A DNA stretch of 45,476 nucleotides from NCBI GenBank assembly GCA_029263395.1, contig JAJCXO010000145.1:1-45476 (forward strand). The letters run 5' to 3'. This DNA comes from Acidobacteriota bacterium (GTDB taxonomy: Bacteria > Acidobacteriota > Thermoanaerobaculia > Multivoradales > J023). How positions within the stretch are numbered: the stretch's first letter is position 1; each line of letters begins with the position of its first letter. Below, piece by piece: positions 25,383 to 32,897 of this stretch. The position numbers and the translations under genes were made by a program. The notes beneath the pieces are model-generated. The model did no database searches. It saw nothing but the letters and a program-made list of their open reading frames with translations, and was not told the origin of the DNA.

Positions 25383-26235
25383 GGTCTCCAGTGACCTTAC
25401 TACCAGCGACCTCGTAGTCGAGGCTCGCCAAATTGAGCACCACTATGACGCCGCCCAGCCCGTGCTGCGCGGCGTCGACTTTATTGCCCGTCGCGGGTCG
25501 GTGACCGCGTTGATCGGAGCCAACGGCTCTGGCAAGTCCACCTTGTCGCGGATCCTGGCCGGCATCCTAGAGCCGACCGCTGGCGTGGTGCGACGGTTTG
25601 GGCGAGAGCTTCCCGCCGGGGCGAACGTGTCTGCCCCGAGTGCTCGCCTGGGGTATGTGTCTCAGGACGCGGCACTGGATCCGGAGATGACCGGTCACGA
25701 GATCCTTTTGCTGTTTGCCGCTCTCTACGGCCTCTCGCGGGCACATCGAGTGCAACGTTTGGCTGAACTCGCAATGTGTTTGGGGCTCGAGTCGTGGTTG
25801 GACCAGCGAGTGGACACCCTGTCTGGCGGCCAGCGTCGGCGGCTACATCTAGCAGCTGGGATGATCCACGATCCCGAGCTGTTATGCCTGGATGAGCCGG
25901 GGGTTGGGCTTGATCCGGATGGTGTCAGCTTGTTATGGGGCGAGCTCGAGAACAGAGCCCAAGCCGGTCGTTCGGTGGTGATTGTCACCCATGATCTGAC
26001 GGCGGCGGAGCGGCATGCCGACTACGTTGCCATCTTGGACCGCGGGCAGTTGGTAGCAAGCGGGTCACCGCAAGAGCTTGTGGCGGAGCATCCGCCGAGT
26101 CTGCGTGAGGTGTACCAGCAGTTCACGGGTCGCGAGCCTGAGGACCTAGAGCCTGCTGGACAGCGTCAGAAGTTGCGGCGTCCGGGCCGTCGACGACACG
26201 GCGGCATGGGAACCGGCGGCGGAGGTCGTCGGTGA
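25372..26235 (+). CDS. ABC transporter ATPase, ABC-2 exporter type
   Basis: 287 residues from the ATG at 25372, overlapping the MosA stop by 11 bp. It has GANGSGKS (49-56), the Q-loop YVSQDA, TLSGGQRRR (149-157), LLCLDEPGVGLD (170-181) and the switch His in VTHDLT. The last ~25 residues are an Arg/Gly-rich basic tail (KLRRPGRRRHGGMGTGGGGRR, quoted in part), unusual for this family. With the next gene it forms an ABC-2 type (DrrAB/NodIJ-like) pair. The stop overlaps the next GTG, so translation is coupled. Cargo unknown; the tight operon with mosAB suggests a role with molybdenum storage. Confidence 0.85.
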   Translation: MPNEVSSDLTTSDLVVEARQIEHHYDAAQPVLRGVDFIARRGSVTALIGANGSGKSTLSRILAGILEPTAGVVRRFGRELPAGANVSAPSARLGYVSQDAALDPEMTGHEILLLFAALYGLSRAHRVQRLAELAMCLGLESWLDQRVDTLSGGQRRRLHLAAGMIHDPELLCLDEPGVGLDPDGVSLLWGELENRAQAGRSVVIVTHDLTAAERHADYVAILDRGQLVASGSPQELVAEHPPSLREVYQQFTGREPEDLEPAGQRQKLRRPGRRRHGGMGTGGGGRR

Positions 26236-27005
26236 GCGTCGGCTGGGACATCGTTTGGCTGGTGGCACGGCGCACCTGGCTCAAGACCTTGCGTCGTCCA
26301 GTGACGCTCAGCTTTTCTCTCGTACAGCCGCTGATTTGGATGACTTTCTTCGGATTCTTGTTTGCGGGTTTCCGGCCGGAGGTGCCCCTCGACGGCCTGA
26401 CCTATCTCGATTTCCTGGCCCCTGGCGTCTCGGTGATGACGATTCTTTTCGGAGCCTCTCAGGTTGGGGTCGGTTGGATCCGTGATCTGCAAACAGGCTT
26501 CTTGCCGCGCATGTTGAATACTCCGGTCAGCTCACATGTGCTGCTGCTCGGCAAGGTGCTGGCCGACGTCGCACGCCTCATGGTGCAGGCGTTGGTTGTG
26601 CTGCTGTTGGCCTGGATGTTGGGTGCCAGGCTGGCTCCAACCTGGAGCGCCGTACCGGCAGGTGTGCTGTGTTTGACCCTCTTCGCGACCGCTTTCGCCT
26701 GCGTCTCGTCGGCGGTTGCGCTCAAGGCTCGAAGTCAAGAAGCGATGGCCACCTTCATCCATCTCATCAACATGCCGCTGCTGTTCACCTCGACCGCGCT
26801 GGTTCCGGAGCGGCAGATGCCGGATTGGTTGGCAACCGTGGCGACCTGGAATCCCCTGACCCTCGCAGTCGACGCCTGGCGCGGAGCGTTGTTATTCGAC
26901 CAGGCACCGTCGTTTGGCTCACAGGTCCTGCCGCTGTTGGTCCTTACGATCGTCGTGTATACCCTGGCAGCCCGGTCGATGCGGAGCGTCGCCAAGTTGT
27001 ATTGA
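26232..27005 (+). CDS. ABC-2 type transporter permease
   Basis: 257 residues starting at GTG (26232) overlapping the ATPase stop. It has about six hydrophobic helices, starting after TWLKTLRRPVTLSFSLVQPLIWMTFFG (quoted in part) near the N-terminus, and the family segment YLDFLAPGVSVMTILFGASQVG. A later LFTSTALVPERQMPDWLATVATWNPLT fits the ABC-2 'f.s..lfP...mP.wl......nPlt' pattern. It should form an exporter or membrane-rearranging complex with the upstream ATPase. The operon seems to end here. Confidence 0.85.
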   Translation: MSVGWDIVWLVARRTWLKTLRRPVTLSFSLVQPLIWMTFFGFLFAGFRPEVPLDGLTYLDFLAPGVSVMTILFGASQVGVGWIRDLQTGFLPRMLNTPVSSHVLLLGKVLADVARLMVQALVVLLLAWMLGARLAPTWSAVPAGVLCLTLFATAFACVSSAVALKARSQEAMATFIHLINMPLLFTSTALVPERQMPDWLATVATWNPLTLAVDAWRGALLFDQAPSFGSQVLPLLVLTIVVYTLAARSMRSVAKLY

Positions 27006-27150
27006 CGATCACTGGAAACGTCTACGGAGACGTCAAGGGGCATACCGGGCCGCGTCGGGTGAGCGGCGAGAAGCCAGCGTTTCAGAAGACGGCAGCTGAC
27101 CGTTGGAAGGTTGATCTCGGACTTTGGCGACCACTCGTGTTCGGTGTGCT

Positions 27151-28065
27151 TCAGATCGTCGCAATTACGTAGGCCACGACCCCGCCAGAGACCGTCAGTA
27201 ACATGAATAGATAAGCACCCACCAGCACGATCCAACGGGGGATAATCCAGCGACCACGACCACCGTAGGTTCGGACCATGGCCAACAACAAGTAGATCGG
27301 TGAGATCAGAAAACCGGCGCCGAAATAAACCCAGCCGCTTTGGAAGACCCAGCACAGGGCCAGCAGAAGAAACAAGAACGACTGAAAGTGCAGGGCAAAA
27401 ATCAAGTGATCAAAATAGAGTGCGCCGGAGCGCAAGAACAACACTTTGAGGGCCAATGCCAGCAACGGCAGAAAGATAAAGAGGGCCCGTGGCAGATTCT
27501 TTTGGAACCCGGCGTAAAGTCGGTCCACTAGCTCCTGAGGGTTCATCTGCTTGAAGCGTTCTTCCTGACCGGCAAATTTTTTGGAGGCCCAGCGAGCAAA
27601 GGCTGATCCGGCCTCCCCAGCATCTTCATCGAAACTGATTACCCGGAGGTTGTTCGTCGAACCGTCTTTGGCTTCGCCGATCAGTTGGTCGCCGACGTAA
27701 ACGTTGACATTGGTAACGTCCGGCGACTGCAGCGAAAACAGCAGGAACAATGCCACACTGAGCACCAAATACATACGCAACGGCTTGACGTAGCTGGTCC
27801 GACGGCCGGCGAGGTAGTGTTCGGTGAGTCGGCCGGGCTGCAGCAGCAAGGCCTTGAGGCTACGCGGCAGCTTAGAATCCAAGGAGAGGTGATCGAACAA
27901 TTCGCGCAGCAGCTCGAAGAACGGTGCTCGGTGTTCGCGGGTCTCCTGGCCGCATCGCGGGCAAAAGCGGTCCGTGACCTCGTTGTCGCAATCGAGGCAA
28001 ACGCCGATATCGGGGGCGAGATCGGGGGCGTTGTGGGCTGGGTTGGGTGAAACTGTCTCGGTCAT
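27151..28065 (-). CDS. DUF3667 family membrane protein with zinc-ribbon head
   Basis: 304 residues from MTETVSPNP. The N-terminus has a four-Cys ribbon (CLDC...CPRCG), followed by FDHLSLDSKLPRSLKALLLQPGRLTEHYLAG (part quoted) and RTSYVKPLRMYLVLS, the characteristic DUF3667 core. Four or five membrane helices follow. A hydrophilic domain (about 120-205) between the first two helices carries VNVYVGDQLIG. The function of the family is unknown. It converges with the ABC permease gene, 145 bp away. Confidence 0.85.
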   Translation of the reverse strand: MTETVSPNPAHNAPDLAPDIGVCLDCDNEVTDRFCPRCGQETREHRAPFFELLRELFDHLSLDSKLPRSLKALLLQPGRLTEHYLAGRRTSYVKPLRMYLVLSVALFLLFSLQSPDVTNVNVYVGDQLIGEAKDGSTNNLRVISFDEDAGEAGSAFARWASKKFAGQEERFKQMNPQELVDRLYAGFQKNLPRALFIFLPLLALALKVLFLRSGALYFDHLIFALHFQSFLFLLLALCWVFQSGWVYFGAGFLISPIYLLLAMVRTYGGRGRWIIPRWIVLVGAYLFMLLTVSGGVVAYVIATI

Positions 28066-28164
28066 CTCGAGGTCCGGCGTTGCAAAAATGGATGGGCTGC
28101 TTGGAGTTACTCCGAGCCGGCCATATTTATTCACTCGCCGCCAGCCGATCAACGGGATAGCCCT

Positions 28165-28464
28165 CTAGGGAGCATCGTAGGGCGTTTGCGGCTCGGCGAT
28201 CTCGCGAGTGGGCAGTTCGCCATGTAACTCCTCGCGAAGAACCCGGCGGAACATTGTTTCGAGTGGCTCTTTGGCCTCGTCGACATGCCGGCGCAGGGCG
28301 TCGTTGATCAGCGTCTGATAGTTGCCTCCGCCCGCCAGGTGGACTTTCTCTTTGAACCAGCCGAGAACATCGGCATCGAGGCGGATCGTGATGCGTGTCT
28401 TGCGAGGATCCGGCGTCACGATCGCGCCGCGTTTGCCGCCCTTGAAGTCATAGTGCTCATTCAT
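28165..28464 (-). CDS. brnA: BrnA-like antitoxin
   Basis: 99 residues. The segment KTRITIRLDADVLGWFKEKVHLAGGGNYQTLINDALRRHV (part quoted) is the BrnA pattern of a ribbon-helix-helix fold ('rITIRLDaDVl.wFk...gYQt.IN.aLr..v'). BrnA neutralises BrnT and autorepresses the operon by DNA binding. Its ATG overlaps the brnT stop (ATGA). The C-terminal ~25 residues are longer than in many relatives. Confidence 0.9.
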   Translation of the reverse strand: MNEHYDFKGGKRGAIVTPDPRKTRITIRLDADVLGWFKEKVHLAGGGNYQTLINDALRRHVDEAKEPLETMFRRVLREELHGELPTREIAEPQTPYDAP

Positions 28465-28736
28465 TGAATCACCTGTTTGCTGTATTCCCTGCGCTCGCCT
28501 CGGTTGGCCTTGCGGGCAGAAATGATCCGAATCGTTCCAGCACGCCAGGTGTAGACCACCACCAGCAGCCGGCCTTGGGGATCCAGTCCAAGCGTCACGA
28601 ATCGACGCTCATCGTGTTGATTGTCTTCGACGGTGACACCTAGATCGTCTTCGAGAGCGAGCACGGCATCGGCAAAGTCAACACGATGCTTGTCGAGGTT
28701 CTTGGTAGCCTTGTCGGCATCCCATTCCCACTTCAC
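28461..28736 (-). CDS. brnT: BrnT-like toxin (ribonuclease)
   Basis: 91 residues if started at the GTG at 28736 (VKWEWDADKATKNLDKHRV), which matches the usual BrnT opening 'WDp.KA..N..KH.v.F.dA'. The C-terminal motif IRIISARKANRGERREY fits the family active-site region. BrnT is an RNase-fold toxin that inhibits growth when BrnA is lost. Upstream ATGs at 28805 and 28787 would put the start above the apparent promoter, so GTG was preferred. Order toxin-antitoxin is standard for this family. Confidence 0.88.
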   Translation of the reverse strand: MKWEWDADKATKNLDKHRVDFADAVLALEDDLGVTVEDNQHDERRFVTLGLDPQGRLLVVVYTWRAGTIRIISARKANRGERREYSKQVIQ

Positions 28737-28742
28737 CGATGT

Positions 28743-28771
28743 ATTGTATGTACGTTCGGTGTACAGGTCAA
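28743..28771 (-). promoter_or_regulatory. brnTA promoter, near-consensus sigma-70 type
   Basis: On the minus strand TTGACC (28771..28766) and TACAAT (28748..28743) are separated by exactly 17 bp. The -10 box ends six bases before the preferred GTG start, so the transcript would begin at or next to it (leaderless). TGTACA and TACATAC elements around it may be the BrnA operator. Confidence 0.75.
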
Positions 28772-29084
28772 GGTCCAGGCTACCCATGTACCCGGTTTGT
28801 ACCACGCCGCAGTTCCGGTGTGTGGTAAGCTAGATTAATCATGGGCAAGAAGGGGATAAGAACCTTCAAATCAGTGATTTACACAAGTGAATCCACCCTG
28901 AGACTGGCGAGCAATCCGGGCCATTCAGCCCGTTGATCAACGCCCTTTCAGAGCTGAACTGCTACTTAATCCCGCGTTGCGATCATAGAAAGTTCTGTAT
29001 TGGGATCCATCCCGACGGCCAAGGACGGTGATCGATGTTCGAAGGTTGCTAGAGAGACCGCCCAGATGTCGAATCGATAGTCCT

Positions 29085-29130
29085 GCATTGCATTTATAGG
29101 TGCCGCATTGCATTTGCATTTATAGGTGCC
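29085..29130. repeat. 20/26-bp tandem duplication
   Basis: 29085-29104 and 29105-29130 carry the same sequence (both GCATTGCATTT...TATAGGTGCC) except for an internal six-base insertion (GCATTT repeated) in the second copy. Confidence 0.9.
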
Positions 29131-29438
29131 AGCGACCTCGGAGAGCGAGAGCGAAGCGTTGTTGATGGCCGGTGGCGGTGTTTAAACTATGCCCTCGATG
29201 TAGCCTGAAGCGCTCTGATGGCCATCAAGAAGAGCCGAGACCGCGAAGCGGCTTCGAGTCGATTCCGATTGACCGAGCCGTTTGAATTCTCTGGTTTCCC
29301 ATTGGAGCTCAGACGCACCTACCCCAGCAATCTCAGATCTCGAGAGTTGATGGACGGTTGGCTACGGTATCGGGGACGGAACTCGACCCGTCAGCAGGCT
29401 CAGCTAGACGCTGGTGTTTACACCACCCAATGCGCTGT

Positions 29439-29460
29439 TCCGCCTGCGTCGGCAGGCGGA
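29439..29460. repeat. Perfect 9-bp stem-loop
   Basis: TCCGCCTGC, loop GTCG, GCAGGCGGA. It resembles the ACCTGC/GCAGGT hairpins at 9319-9364 in its core and may be a dispersed palindromic element or RNA structure. No T-run follows. Confidence 0.8.
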
Positions 29461-29532
29461 TCGATGGCATCACCGAAGCGGATGAAGCGACACGGCCGGC
29501 TCCGTGGCATTACACCGGGGCATCGTGCGCAC

Positions 29533-29621
29533 GGTGACGCTGGTGACGGTGACGGTGACGGTGACGCTTGGTGACGGTGACGCCAGTGACGGTGACGGTG
29601 ACGGTGAGCGTCACCGTCACC
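29533..29621. repeat. GTGACG hexamer repeat ending in a 13-bp perfect hairpin
   Basis: At least nine copies of GTGACG (or one-base variants) run from 29533. The array then reverses: GGTGACGGTGACG (29591-29603), loop GTGAG, CGTCACCGTCACC (29609-29621), a perfect 13-bp stem. Confidence 0.9.
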
Positions 29622-29706
29622 CTGTGTTCGAGGCGTAATTCGTCCATATCGGGCGAATTCGGGCCCGTTCTGGGTGATCCGCCGGAGAAGCCAAGAAAAC
29701 TACACC

Positions 29707-29873
29707 CGGGAGAAGACCTTTCCATCGTCAAAACAAGGGCTCTCCCGCCGGGAGGACGCCATTCGATCGTCATGATTCACGTCCAACGACGGGAGAACGC
29801 CTGTCGAGCGTTGGGTCAGGGGGTCCAACGGCGGGAGAAGACCTTTCCGTCGTCACAACACGTCTCCTGGTGG
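29707..29873. repeat. ~42-bp x 4 degenerate tandem repeat
   Basis: Four units start CGGGAG at 29707, 29749, 29790 and 29832 (spacing 42, 41, 42). Units 1 and 4 share CGGGAGAAGACCTTTCC and a following GTC-A-AACA pattern with two mismatches in about 28 bases; units 2 and 3 are more divergent. Lengths are those of a minisatellite, not of a CRISPR repeat-spacer pair. Confidence 0.7.
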
Positions 29874-29993
29874 GCTCGGAGTGAGAGTTGAAAGGCTAGA
29901 GAGGTCTTGTCCCGCCGGCAGGGCGCGAGTTGGGGCTAGGGGCTGGCTAGCTAAACACTATTGCCTTCGTTCAGTCATGCCGACGGTATGCCC

Positions 29994-30056
29994 GACCTCG
30001 ATCGAGGCTCGATCGGCTCTTGAACGTTGGCTCAGACCTCGACCGAGGGTCGATCG
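29994..30056. repeat. 22-bp direct repeat built on CTCGATCGAG palindromes
   Basis: 29994-30015 and 30035-30056 match at 20 of 22 positions (period 41). The first copy contains CGATCGAG-G-CTCGATCG, an 8-bp perfect inverted repeat. Confidence 0.8.
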
Positions 30057-30087
30057 TCAGATAGGGGGTTCCGCAGGCGAACGGCCT

Positions 30088-32349
30088 TTACTCTCCAAAG
30101 GATGCGGACCAGGCACTGGCGTCCCCAGATTCGAAGCCATCCATGAAGATGTCGCCGTTCTGCGCCTTCCAAAACTGCAAGAGCTGACGCAGAGCCTCAG
30201 GAGGATTCGTCGGCACGCCTTGCCCCGCCTGGTCTTCAGTGCTCAACCCATGGCAGGAGGCGCAGACTCGGATCTCTCCGGGCTGGAACGTGAGCCAGTA
30301 ACGCTCTCGGATGACCGGTTCGCCGGCCGGGTCGGTCATTTGCCAGGTCATGGCGCGGTGGGCGGGAACCATGGCGGCCATCGAGCCATCCGGGGCGAGG
30401 GTCACACTGCCGGCGGGGCCAGCGGTGGGTGGGTTGACAACCGCCGGGTCGTGCATGATTTGTGCGATCACTCGGCGCCCGGGAGCAGGATCGGCGGTGC
30501 CTCCGATGCCGCGGATCTGATCAGCCTGAAAGAACTGCATGTAAAGCGAGTCGTAGAGGATGCCGCCCGCGCCGGTGGTTTGGGTGCCGCCTGGGATCCG
30601 CACATTAAACGGCTGTTGACGATCCAGGGCGTCGCGGGTGGTGACGTCGCGGCTGACCACCAGGGCGAGCTCACGCTGCTCGAGATAGTTGCGGAAGGCT
30701 CCGGCATCCACACCTTCTTCGGCGAAAATCTGGGCCTCCGGTGACGCTAACGTCGAGGTCAGAATGGGTGGCTGGGGCCGGCTCCGGACTTCGACCGGCG
30801 ACAACTCCCACATCGGACCGTTGTAGGACACCAGCACGTCGGGATCGTAATACTGCAGCTCGCGGACGACGCCGGGGCCGGACAGGAGGGGGGTGTCAGC
30901 CTCGAAGTAGGTGCCGTTCTGAGCCAAGGCCTTGATCCGGAAGTCGTACCGGGGTTGGGGAGCAGCACGGGTGCCTTCGTTGTCCGCGCCCCGAGTTTCC
31001 GCAGTGTGTACCGAGTAGAGCCCGCCGTTGCTCAGCACTAGCGGCTCTCGGTAGTGGCCGGTGTGGGTCGCCGGTGGCGGATCCCCATCCGGCACCACCC
31101 CGTCGGTGTCGGGGTGGGTGATGTAGGCGACCTCGATCTGATCCGGCGCTTGGCCGGGGGGCAGGCTCATCCGAATGATGCGGCCAGAAGCATGGGTCTC
31201 GAACTCCGGTGCGTCGACCGCATAATAGGTGCCGGCTTGAGTGGGGTCTTCGGCGAGTTGGAAAACGTTGAGTACAGAGTTGGGATTCACCCGGCCGCCG
31301 GGATTGAAGTCGGTGAGGTTGGGGTCATCGGTGAATGAGCGGGCGAAGTAGTCGTGGAGCTCGTGACGACCGATGTGATTGAGTGTCTCTTCTTCGGTGC
31401 CGTCGGGGTGGATCATCCACGGGAAAAAGTGGTTGATGCGCAGGCCGTTGACGTTCGAGCCGGCTTCAGCCAACCGTGGCTCGGGAAAAATCTCTTCGAA
31501 ACCGTTGACGATGGCGGCGTCAGCTTCTTCGCTCGCCCAGGTGAAAGTCTCGAAGGATGAATTTTCGGCCTGTTGGTCGCGCTGGAGATGGTCCCAGCGA
31601 GTGAAGACGATGCGGCCGAAGCTGTCGACGATCGGTGAGAAGACTCCAGACGGGGAGTGATTTAACAAATCGATGATTCCGGTCTTGGGATCCAGGCTCC
31701 ACAGGCCGGTGTTGGTGGCGGTGGACTCGTATTCGTCGTGTTGTGGATAGAGATGACGGCGGCCGTCGCGTGGGCGGTCCGAGGTGAAGACGATACGGCC
31801 ATCGGGGCTGTAGATCGGGGTGATCAGATTGAAATCCTCGGGCTGATTGGCAATCTTGGTGATCGCCGTGGTGGCGCAGGCGCCTAGGCCGGTCACCTCG
31901 TAGATCTGCCAATACTCCTCGGTCACTTCGAATTGTTGCGTCGGTCCGCCGATGGCCATGCTGAACAGGGCGCGGGTCCCGTCCCAGTGGACGTGGGGAT
32001 CACGCACTGCGATCGCATCGGCACCCTGAAACACGCCGGCATCGCCGTATCCGTTCCGCCGTGTGACATTGCACAACTCACCGCTGGGGTAGAGCACATG
32101 GAGGTCACCGCCCCTGCCCACTCGGCTGATCCGAGCGATGTGGTTGCCGAACGTCGAGCCGATGGTGGCGAAGTCGTTGGCAATCGGAAATTGGGTGACG
32201 AAGAGAATCGGATGCGGCAGGCTCCCGTCTACGGTGCCGCCGGGGGCCGACCCGGCGTCCGCGGAAAAACCGCTGGCAGACGAACTGGCTGCGAACAGAA
32301 TCAACGGTGTGGCGAGGCACACGAGCTTGGTCCAGCGTGAGGTCGACAT
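30088..32349 (-). CDS. Secreted hydrazine-synthase-alpha-like PD40/c-heme protein
   Basis: 753 residues from the ATG at 32349 (AAGGAG ten bases upstream). A signal peptide (about 1-26) precedes a propeller-like region: LHVLYPSG, DAIAVRDPHVHWDGTRALFSM, IYSPDGRIVFTSDRPRDG and DSFGRIVFTRWDHLQRDQQ. These are the marks of proteins annotated as hydrazine synthase alpha, middle domain. Near the C-terminus ICVASCHG-type VCASCHG (Cys696, Cys699, His700) is a c-type heme site. The last residues, IFMDGFESGDASAWS, resemble a tail common in exported proteins of some Gram-negative groups. No anammox gene is near, so hydrazine chemistry is unlikely; the true role is unknown. Confidence 0.7.
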   Translation of the reverse strand: MSTSRWTKLVCLATPLILFAASSSASGFSADAGSAPGGTVDGSLPHPILFVTQFPIANDFATIGSTFGNHIARISRVGRGGDLHVLYPSGELCNVTRRNGYGDAGVFQGADAIAVRDPHVHWDGTRALFSMAIGGPTQQFEVTEEYWQIYEVTGLGACATTAITKIANQPEDFNLITPIYSPDGRIVFTSDRPRDGRRHLYPQHDEYESTATNTGLWSLDPKTGIIDLLNHSPSGVFSPIVDSFGRIVFTRWDHLQRDQQAENSSFETFTWASEEADAAIVNGFEEIFPEPRLAEAGSNVNGLRINHFFPWMIHPDGTEEETLNHIGRHELHDYFARSFTDDPNLTDFNPGGRVNPNSVLNVFQLAEDPTQAGTYYAVDAPEFETHASGRIIRMSLPPGQAPDQIEVAYITHPDTDGVVPDGDPPPATHTGHYREPLVLSNGGLYSVHTAETRGADNEGTRAAPQPRYDFRIKALAQNGTYFEADTPLLSGPGVVRELQYYDPDVLVSYNGPMWELSPVEVRSRPQPPILTSTLASPEAQIFAEEGVDAGAFRNYLEQRELALVVSRDVTTRDALDRQQPFNVRIPGGTQTTGAGGILYDSLYMQFFQADQIRGIGGTADPAPGRRVIAQIMHDPAVVNPPTAGPAGSVTLAPDGSMAAMVPAHRAMTWQMTDPAGEPVIRERYWLTFQPGEIRVCASCHGLSTEDQAGQGVPTNPPEALRQLLQFWKAQNGDIFMDGFESGDASAWSASFGE

Positions 32350-32430
32350 CAATTCAAGGCTCCTTACGAAGAGAGAAGTTCTTTTTATAGCACACGAGCT
32401 ATATGGGTGCGCACGGTTTGGCCACGGTTT

Positions 32431-32491
32431 CTGAGGCACAGTGCCTGAGGCACGGTTCTATCGGCGCGGTTCTATCGGCGCGGTTCTATGG
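32431..32491. repeat. 14-bp x 4 tandem repeat in the divergent spacer
   Basis: Units CTGAGGCACAGTGC (32431), CTGAGGCACGGTTC (32445), TATCGGCGCGGTTC (32459) and TATCGGCGCGGTTC (32473) follow without gap; the last two are identical and a partial fifth follows. Confidence 0.85.
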
Positions 32492-32574
32492 GCTGCAACG
32501 GTGGCCACCGGCGTGCTTGGAATGAGCCACGCGTACACCACCCGCAGTGGGAGCTACGGAAAGCGCGGTTGAAT

Positions 32575-32620
32575 CCCGCCAAACAAAAAAATAGAGATTT
32601 TTTCCCGTTTGCTTGGCGGG
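32575..32620. repeat. Two-tier A/T-rich hairpin
   Basis: Outer arms CCCGCCAA (32575-32582) and TTGGCGGG (32613-32620) are perfect; inside lies AAAAAAT-AGAG-ATTTTTT, another perfect 7-bp stem. It resembles a terminator or a small palindromic element but is in a divergent spacer where no transcript should end. Confidence 0.75.
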
Positions 32621-32897
32621 TTGTGTGTTGGCTTGCCGTAGTGGGTGAATGTCGGGGCGAGAAGGCCAACGACAACATCTCACCAAAAAGAACAGGAAAG
32701 CTCAGGAACCCGTAATGGTTGAAGTCGCCGCATGTCCAACCTCATCTTTCGAGCCACTTTGCGCCGCCAGCTGTGAGCTGCAGTGCTGGACACGGGGTTG
32801 CGACCTTGCGGACGGTAGGATCAGGCATTCCGACTCGGGAACATCCTGGTCGATGGAGACACGGTCACTACCTAATCCAACCGAACGCGAGGTGAAG

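Larger units (their letters stand above)
28806..30087. other. 1.28-kb gene-poor region filled with repeats
   Basis: I find no convincing gene between brnT and the c-heme protein gene. The longest + frames (29218-29574 and 29568-29891) have no recognisable protein features and run into simple repeats. The region holds a 20/26-bp duplication, a 9-bp-stem hairpin, GTGACG repeats, four ~42-bp units and a 22-bp duplication, all listed separately. A short frame starting at 28841 gives only about 34 codons. Confidence 0.5.
32350..32897. other. 548-bp divergent spacer
   Basis: No gene is supported. It separates the c-heme protein (-) from the enoyl-CoA hydratase/isomerase (+) and holds the promoters of both. 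It contains the 14-bp repeats at 32431-32491 and the A/T hairpin at 32575-32620. An open frame across 32488-32715 encodes nothing recognisable. Confidence 0.45.

Noticed and set aside
29218-29574. 118-codon + frame in the repeat island
   Set aside because: It ends in GTGACG simple repeats and has no recognisable fold, neighbour or ribosome site.
29707-29873. CRISPR array
   Set aside because: Units are degenerate over their whole length with no constant repeat/variable spacer pattern, and no cas genes are present.
29568-29891. 107-codon + frame across the 42-bp units
   Set aside because: The translation starts as TVTVTV simple sequence and the repeat spacing of 41-42 shifts frame, so the repeat is not under coding constraint.
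29881-30744. 287-codon + frame opposite the c-heme protein
   Set aside because: It is mostly antisense to the 3' half of a gene with clear motifs; no family features.
32649-32897. N-terminal extension of the crotonase from 32649
   Set aside because: The extra 83 residues are Cys/Ser-rich and unlike the family; the ATG at 32898 has a ribosome site and the normal start.
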